The notes beneath the pieces were generated by a model, which saw nothing but the letters and a program-made list of their open reading frames with translations, made no database searches and was not told the origin of the DNA. Below, in pieces: positions 59,931 to 64,000 of a DNA stretch of 64,000 nt (the first letter of the stretch is position 1; each line of letters starts with the position of its first letter). Origin of the DNA: Planococcus glaciei (GTDB lineage Bacteria; Bacillota; Bacilli; Bacillales_A; Planococcaceae). Both the position numbers and the translations under genes were made by a program. The stretch is from NCBI RefSeq assembly GCF_900099655.1, contig NZ_FNDC01000001.1, positions 248,001 to 312,000 on the forward strand, in the 5' to 3' direction.

Positions 59931-60872
59931 TCACGCTACTGTAACCCGGTTCCTGCCTGCATTTTTTGAAGCATATAACGCTTCATCCGCGCGGGCAAAC
60001 AAAGAATCCGCATTATCGCCGGGTTCAAAAATGGCCACACCGATACTGACTGTGACCGGTATATGGACCCACTCGCCCTGCTCAATTTTCCCGCGGAGCT
60101 CTTCAGCAAACGCCTGGGCTTTCGATCTGGCCGAATCCGGCAAAAGAATGACAAATTCCTCCCCGCCCATACGGGCAGCAATGCCGCGGCCGTTTGCTTC
60201 ATGCAGCAGCTTCCAGGACAATTCCTGCAGCACGGCATCTCCCATCTGATGGCCATATGTATCATTGACGCGTTTGAAAAAGTCGATGTCAATGATGAGA
60301 AGCGCCAAAGGCTGGCCGGCTTCTGCCTGCCCTGCCATTTCTGACAAAGCCTCTTCCAGATAACGCCGGTTTTTCAAGCCGGTCAGCGGATCGGTGGTCG
60401 TCATTTGCTGCAGGTTGGCGTTCAATTCTTCCAGCTCCCGTTGCTTCTGCTCCACTTCGGCCAGCAAGTTCTGCAGCTTGGTATAGGCTTCTGCCGCTTC
60501 CCGGTTGATTTTTTCCGCATTGCGCTTGGCCAGCAGTAATTCCTTTTCGTATTCCCCGCGGATCGTCATCGGAATCAAGGCACATTCGTAAAGGCCGTTC
60601 CGTTTGACTGTGTTCATCAGCACCGGAACCGGTCCAGCCGCACCTTTTAAGGTCAAAAACATTTCATCAACTCTTCCATGCAACGCCATGGAAGGCATAA
60701 AGTACGTTTGGAAATAGACACGGGAGGCGACAGTCAGCAGGTTGTGGACATTGCCGGGCACGCGCTCTTCTGCACCGGCCAATTCGCGCATGGCCGCGTT
60801 CATTTCGATAATCTTGTAATTTTCATCAATCACCAAATAGCAAAATGGCGCCAAGTTCAATTGCTCATCCAT
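59931..60872 (-). CDS. RsbP-like PAS domain fused to a GGDEF diguanylate cyclase
   Basis: 313 residues. The PAS domain (1-115) resembles that of RsbP, the sigma-B energy-stress phosphatase (VYFQTYFMPSMALHGRVDEMFLTLK, PVLMNTVKRNG, ALIPMTIRGEYEKELLLAKRNAEK). A coiled coil (120-155) follows, then a GGDEF domain (158-313) with TDPLTGLKNRRYLEEAL, IDIDFFKRVNDTYGHQMGDAVL and an intact active-site GGEEF. No RxxD product-inhibition site precedes GGEEF. It should make cyclic di-GMP. It replaces the PP2C output normally found in RsbP and lies 15 bp after rsbQ on the same transcript. Confidence 0.9.
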   Translation of the reverse strand: MDEQLNLAPFCYLVIDENYKIIEMNAAMRELAGAEERVPGNVHNLLTVASRVYFQTYFMPSMALHGRVDEMFLTLKGAAGPVPVLMNTVKRNGLYECALIPMTIRGEYEKELLLAKRNAEKINREAAEAYTKLQNLLAEVEQKQRELEELNANLQQMTTTDPLTGLKNRRYLEEALSEMAGQAEAGQPLALLIIDIDFFKRVNDTYGHQMGDAVLQELSWKLLHEANGRGIAARMGGEEFVILLPDSARSKAQAFAEELRGKIEQGEWVHIPVTVSIGVAIFEPGDNADSLFARADEALYASKNAGRNRVTVA

Positions 60873-60887
60873 CCCCGGATCCCCTTC

Positions 60888-61691
60888 CTAGTTTTCCAAG
60901 TATTCCTTGATCATCCTTACCGTTTCTTCCGAATCGCTGATATGCGGATTGTGCCCTGCCGCATTCATTACCCGCAACTGGCTTCCTTTAATGTTCTTGT
61001 GGACATACCGTCCCACTTCCGGCGGCGCGATGGCGTCGAAGCGCGTCTGAAGGATCAGTGTAGGAACCGAGACTTTCGAAAGCTCAGAGCGGACGTCTGA
61101 CGTAAATGTCACTTCCGCGAACTGGCGGGCAATCACGGGATCGTTGGAACACAGGATTTCCTCAAAATCTGTTGCCAGATGCGGACGGTCTTCGTTTTGC
61201 ATGACGACTGGCGCCAAGTATTTTGCCCATTCTTTATAATTGATTTCCATCATATCAAGCAGTTCATCAATATCGGATTTTTCAAAGCCGCCGTGATAAT
61301 CCGGTTCGTTTAAATAATAAGGAGAAGGCGCAATCATGATCATCTTATCGATCAAGCCCGGCCGTTCAATGGAAGCGAGCATGCCGATCATGCTGCTGAC
61401 CGAATGGCCGACAAACACAATGTTTTCCAAATTCAGCGCATCGCATAAATCGAACAAATCCTGCTTGTATCCATGCAAGGTTCCGTATCGTTCAGTGGTG
61501 TAAGCCGATTTATCGCTTTTCCCTGCTCCCACGTAATCGAACAGCACCACCCGGTACTTTTCTTCGAAAGCCGGTGCAATGTCACTCCAAACATATTGGT
61601 CGCAGCCGAAGCCGTGCCCAAAGACCAGCATTTGCTGCCCTTGTCCGAACAACCGGACGTTATTGCGTTTTAAAATATCTGTATCCACCAT
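60888..61691 (-). CDS. rsbQ: RsbQ-type alpha/beta hydrolase
   Basis: 267 residues, close to RsbQ of Bacillus subtilis, which works with RsbP to sense energy stress, probably by hydrolysing an unknown small ligand. Catalytic triad: Ser in FVGHSVSSMIGM (near 95), Asp in LILQTRFDAIAPPEVG (near 217) and His in NAAGHNPHISDSEE (near 244). HGFGCDQYVWSDIAPAF and VGAGKSDKSAY are the usual RsbQ stretches. ATG 61691 has AAGGGGTG upstream. Its partner here is a PAS-GGDEF protein rather than a PAS-phosphatase. Confidence 0.93.
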   Translation of the reverse strand: MVDTDILKRNNVRLFGQGQQMLVFGHGFGCDQYVWSDIAPAFEEKYRVVLFDYVGAGKSDKSAYTTERYGTLHGYKQDLFDLCDALNLENIVFVGHSVSSMIGMLASIERPGLIDKMIMIAPSPYYLNEPDYHGGFEKSDIDELLDMMEINYKEWAKYLAPVVMQNEDRPHLATDFEEILCSNDPVIARQFAEVTFTSDVRSELSKVSVPTLILQTRFDAIAPPEVGRYVHKNIKGSQLRVMNAAGHNPHISDSEETVRMIKEYLEN

Positions 61692-61776
61692 AAAAAAACA
61701 CCCCTTTGTAAATTCCAAAATAAGCCCTTTTGCTTCTAAACAGTAAGTTCCATCATACCATTAAAAGGAGAAATGC

Positions 61777-61836
61777 ATGGACTTATATCAATCCTACTAT
61801 ACACTGACGCCAAAAATGAACAAAAAGGTGCGGTAA
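61777..61836 (+). CDS. Possible 19-residue peptide
   Basis: ATG 61777 lies 6 nt after AAAGGAG and opens MDLYQSYYTLTPKMNKKVR, followed by a terminator hairpin 20 bp on. Aromatic N-terminal half and basic C-terminal end. An overlapping ATG at 61773 gives a 25-residue frame (MHGLISILLY...). No family recognised and no promoter checked. It may be real or chance. Confidence 0.3.
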   Translation: MDLYQSYYTLTPKMNKKVR

Positions 61837-61856
61837 CTTATACAAGTTGACATAGC

Positions 61857-61893
61857 AAAAAAGGCAGTTGCGAATTGAATCCAACTGCCTTCT
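61857..61893. terminator. Bidirectional terminator downstream of rpsN
   Basis: AAGGCAGTTG pairs with CAACTGCCTT around an 11-nt loop, with T-rich tails on both strands. Confidence 0.8.
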
Positions 61894-61957
61894 TTATGTT
61901 GAATTGCCTATTTTGAAAATTGCCTGCCTTTAGGACTTCAGTTGATGTTTTAGCACG

Positions 61958-62227
61958 TTACCAGCTCGCTTTTTTCACTCCAGGAATCTGTCCTTGATGC
62001 GCGAGGTTCCGGAAAGCGATGCGCGACATCCCGAATTTCCGTAAATAAGCTCTCGGCCGCCCGGTCTGCGAACAACGGTTTTGCAAACGGATCGGGTTTG
62101 AATCTTTCGGCAGTTTTGCCAGTGCAGCGTAATCGCCGCTTTCCTTCAACTCTTTCCGGCGCTCTGCAAATTGCGCTGCCATTTTTCTTTGTTTTTGGTC
62201 TTTTGCTATTTTCGATTTTTTAGCCAT
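61958..62227 (-). CDS. rpsN: 30S ribosomal protein S14, zinc-independent form
   Basis: 89 residues, [15 protein letters not shown] at the start and [39 protein letters not shown] at the end. The zinc-type S14 (61 aa with four Cys) is replaced by this longer form with a single Cys, which needs no zinc. In Bacillus such copies are induced by Zur when zinc is short and rescue 30S assembly. It shares a block with a zinc-free L33 and a COG0523 GTPase behind a Zur box. GAGGAG lies upstream. Confidence 0.95.
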   Translation of the reverse strand: MAKKSKIAKDQKQRKMAAQFAERRKELKESGDYAALAKLPKDSNPIRLQNRCSQTGRPRAYLRKFGMSRIAFRNLAHQGQIPGVKKASW

Positions 62228-62270
62228 CTTTTGCTCCTCTTAAAAATATTCACTGTGATTAATTTAAGTT

Positions 62271-62420
62271 TTATTTCGTTTCCCGGTGCAGCGTCATTTT
62301 TCTAAGCCGGGGACTGTATTTCTTTAACTCAATCCGTTCGGGATTGTTCCGTTTGTTTTTTGTGGTCGTGTAATTCCGGTCTCCAGTTTCGGTGCACGCT
62401 AAAATGATGTTAACTCTCAA
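62271..62420 (-). CDS. rpmG: 50S ribosomal protein L33, zinc-independent form
   Basis: 49 residues beginning [20 protein letters not shown] and ending [11 protein letters not shown], with [18 protein letters not shown] between, a full L33. The start codon is TTG, 7 nt after GGAGGAG, which is why it is easily missed. Zinc-type L33 has two CxxC pairs. Here only one Cys remains (ACTET), so it does not bind zinc. It lies between the COG0523 GTPase and zinc-free rpsN and belongs to the same zinc-saving response. Confidence 0.93.
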   Translation of the reverse strand: MRVNIILACTETGDRNYTTTKNKRNNPERIELKKYSPRLRKMTLHRETK

Positions 62421-62460
62421 TTTTTTCTCCTCCTCGGTAAATTGTTTTTTGCTCCAAGCA

Positions 62461-63567
62461 TTAACATGCAGGCAGCGGATCCTTTAATAATTTCCAATCC
62501 GATGCGAGCTCTTCAGCAGTCAGCAAGCAGCCGTCCAGCTGTTCGGCAAGTGCGCTTGGATCGATATCGATTCCGATCAATACAAGCTCTGTCATTTTAC
62601 TGCCTTCTTCCGATTCCCAGGTCCCCGCCCTTTCGATACTTAAAGACGGTCCGGCCTGGGATAACAGGATGGCCGTCTCGTTGCGGGTTGCCAGCCATAA
62701 GAAACCTTTCGCCCGAATCACTTCCACCGGCCAGTCGAGCATCCACTTTTCCAGGCGCTCCGGATGGAACGGCTTTTGGCTGCGGTAAACAAAAGAAGAA
62801 ATGCCAAATTCCTCGCTTTCGGGAATGTGTTCGCCATTCAACTCCTTAATCCAGCCGGCGCTTTGGCTCGACTTTTCAAAATCAAAGCGGCCGGTGTTCA
62901 TGACTTCACCTACTGCGACTTGCGAATAAGCCGCTTCAAGGATCCGGGCTTCCGGATTCAGGGCGCGAAGGGCTCTTTTCAATTCCAGGCGCTTTTTTTC
63001 CGGCAGTAAATCGGTTTTGTTCAAAACAAGAACATCGGCAAACTCGATTTGGTCAATCAGCAAATCAGCAATTTCCCGTTCGTCGGCTACATCCGCCTGC
63101 TGTTTCCGGTCCACCAGCGTTTCTCCCGATGCAAAATCCTGCCAGAAGGCGTTGCCGTCCACCACCGTGACCATCGTGTCCAGCCGGCAGAGCTTCAGCA
63201 AATCCACATTCAAAATTTCATCTATGTAGGTAAATGTCTGGGCTACCGGAACCGGTTCACTGATTCCGGAAGATTCGATAACGATATAGTCAATATCTCC
63301 GCTCTTCGCGAGTTTTTCCACTTCTAAAATCAGATCTTCCCGAAGCGTGCAGCAAATGCAGCCGTTTTGCAGTTCCACCAATTTTTCTTCAGTCTTTAAA
63401 AAGTTCTTCTGCTTTACCAAAGAAGCGTCAATATTCACTTCGCTCATGTCGTTCACAATGACCGCCACTTTCAGATTTTCGCTGTTCTGCAAGATGTGGT
63501 TCAATAATGTCGTTTTCCCCGAACCCAAGTAGCCGCTCAAAACCGTCACCGGGATTTTGCCTTCCAT
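62461..63567 (-). CDS. COG0523/CobW-family GTPase, probable zinc metallochaperone
   Basis: 368 residues. Walker A GYLGSGKT at 12-19, the metal-binding CxCC motif in [14 protein letters not shown] (about 70-73), Walker [11 protein letters not shown], and NKTD at about 180. The C-terminal CobW domain is at 240-345. YciC/ZagA proteins of this family deliver zinc during starvation and are under Zur control. An operator of that type lies 38-58 bp upstream. First gene of a set with zinc-free L33 and S14. Confidence 0.92.
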   Translation of the reverse strand: MEGKIPVTVLSGYLGSGKTTLLNHILQNSENLKVAVIVNDMSEVNIDASLVKQKNFLKTEEKLVELQNGCICCTLREDLILEVEKLAKSGDIDYIVIESSGISEPVPVAQTFTYIDEILNVDLLKLCRLDTMVTVVDGNAFWQDFASGETLVDRKQQADVADEREIADLLIDQIEFADVLVLNKTDLLPEKKRLELKRALRALNPEARILEAAYSQVAVGEVMNTGRFDFEKSSQSAGWIKELNGEHIPESEEFGISSFVYRSQKPFHPERLEKWMLDWPVEVIRAKGFLWLATRNETAILLSQAGPSLSIERAGTWESEEGSKMTELVLIGIDIDPSALAEQLDGCLLTAEELASDWKLLKDPLPAC

Positions 63568-63604
63568 ATGCCTGTTTCCACCCTTCCGTTTTTACATGTT
63601 TCTT

Positions 63605-63625
63605 AAATCGTAATCATTACGTTTT
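63605..63625. promoter_or_regulatory. Zur box
   Basis: AAATCGTAATCATTACGTTTT is a near-perfect palindrome around C63615 and matches the Bacillus Zur operator core TCGTAATNATTACGA except the last base. It lies 38-58 bp before the COG0523 gene and should repress the GTPase-rpmG-rpsN set when zinc is plentiful. Confidence 0.85.
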
Positions 63626-63674
63626 ATATAATACAGACCGTTCTTTCACAAATCAAGCCTTTTATGCATAAATA

Positions 63675-63706
63675 AAAAATCAGCCGCATTTAGAGCGGCT
63701 GATTTA
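63675..63706 (-). terminator. Terminator of the partial SDR gene
   Basis: AAATCAGCCGC pairs with GCGGCTGATTT around a 7-nt loop; T run on the minus strand. Confidence 0.85.
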
Positions 63707-63743
63707 ACTTGCAGCTATTCACCGGCAAATTTCTGCTTGCCTT

Positions 63744-64000
63744 TTACGAGCGTTTTTCCCGTTTCATCCGTTCGCGCAATCCGCCTTCCACTTCGCTTCC
63801 CGCTTCCATCGGTTCATACAGCGAACCGGGATTCGGCTCCATCGGCGGCGCGTCTTGAATGACTTTTTGGACGAACTTGGCATTGGCTGATTCCGTCGTG
63901 CCCGGCATCAAATGGCTCGACAGGACCGAGGCTTTCGATTTGGCACCCACTGCCACAGATTCCTGCGGCTTGTCGATCAATCCAATAATGGCGTCGATGA
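63744..64000 (-). CDS. C-terminal part of a probable SDR oxidoreductase (cut by window edge)
   Basis: About 85 residues are visible, continuing beyond 64000: AIIGLIDKPQESVAVGAKSKASVLSS, then APPMEPNPGSLYEPMEAGSEVEGGL and a basic tail RERMKREKRS. The sequence IxKPQxxVxVGxxxK followed by P-G-SLYEP resembles the tail of extended SDR proteins in other bacteria. The catalytic part is outside the window, so the call rests on the tail only. Confidence 0.55.
   Translation of the reverse strand, partial: IDAIIGLIDKPQESVAVGAKSKASVLSSHLMPGTTESANAKFVQKVIQDAPPMEPNPGSLYEPMEAGSEVEGGLRERMKREKRS

Overview
The window is chromosomal DNA of a low-to-moderate GC member of the Bacillota. It most resembles the Planococcaceae (a Planococcus- or Planomicrobium-like organism). 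The reasons are strong AGGAGG ribosome sites, several TTG/GTG starts, Bacillus-type control elements (cre, sigma-B-type promoters, TPP and lysine riboswitches, a Zur box) and Bacillus-type gene sets (Mrp antiporter, RsbR/RsbQ, RecQ, a Gram-positive RND pump). Genus is an inference; there is no rRNA here. I see no prophage, transposase, CRISPR array, tRNA or rRNA.

Layout. 1-8.3 kb: 5' end of glutamate synthase, recQ, an SDR/DUF4334 pair, an XRE regulator divergent from a POT peptide transporter, a pentapeptide-repeat protein and a stand-alone KdpD-type universal stress protein. 8.6-16.6 kb: a complete mrpABCDEFG Na+/H+ antiporter operon, with an 18-codon mini-ORF joining mrpD to mrpE, then a three-gene cluster of two DUF1538 membrane proteins and a tandem PII-like protein. 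16.7-25 kb: catalase, a CDP-glycerol transferase-like protein, alaX, exonuclease III, a UMF1 transporter, a NERD-nuclease protein and a lysine-rich stress protein. 25-28.8 kb: TPP-riboswitch-controlled tenA-thiM-thiD-thiE-thiW. 28.8-33.5 kb: sugar ABC importer. 33.7-39.6 kb: rlmN, a VOC protein, and two paralogous CoA-transferases either side of a LytTR regulator. 40-45 kb: three tandem paralogous drug-type MFS exporters and a CarH/LitR-like B12-binding MerR regulator. 45-49.4 kb: small protein, NCS2 permease, second NERD protein, nucleoside transporter. 49.6-57.5 kb: DHA2 exporter, RND pump, small membrane protein, TraB-family protein, YpfJ-type protease, methyltransferase. 57.6-61.7 kb: lysine riboswitch with dapA, RsbR-type STAS protein, RsbP-like PAS-GGDEF protein, RsbQ. 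61.9-64 kb: zinc-starvation set (zinc-free S14 and L33, COG0523 GTPase behind a Zur box) and the 3' end of an SDR gene.

The most unusual signal is a family of short tandem arrays with exact 20- or 21-bp period. Four arrays are present. Two flank the first NERD gene, and one of these supplies its last codons. One directly follows the second NERD gene, and one lies alone after the sugar ABC operon in the opposite orientation. Both NERD proteins share the same layout: a nuclease domain with E, D and ExK residues, a four-cysteine zinc ribbon and a C-terminal helical domain. This suggests a repeat-plus-nuclease system, loosely like REP/RAYT pairs. Other candidates for new biology are the DUF1538-DUF1538-PII operon and the RsbQ/PAS-GGDEF pair, where a diguanylate cyclase replaces the usual phosphatase output.
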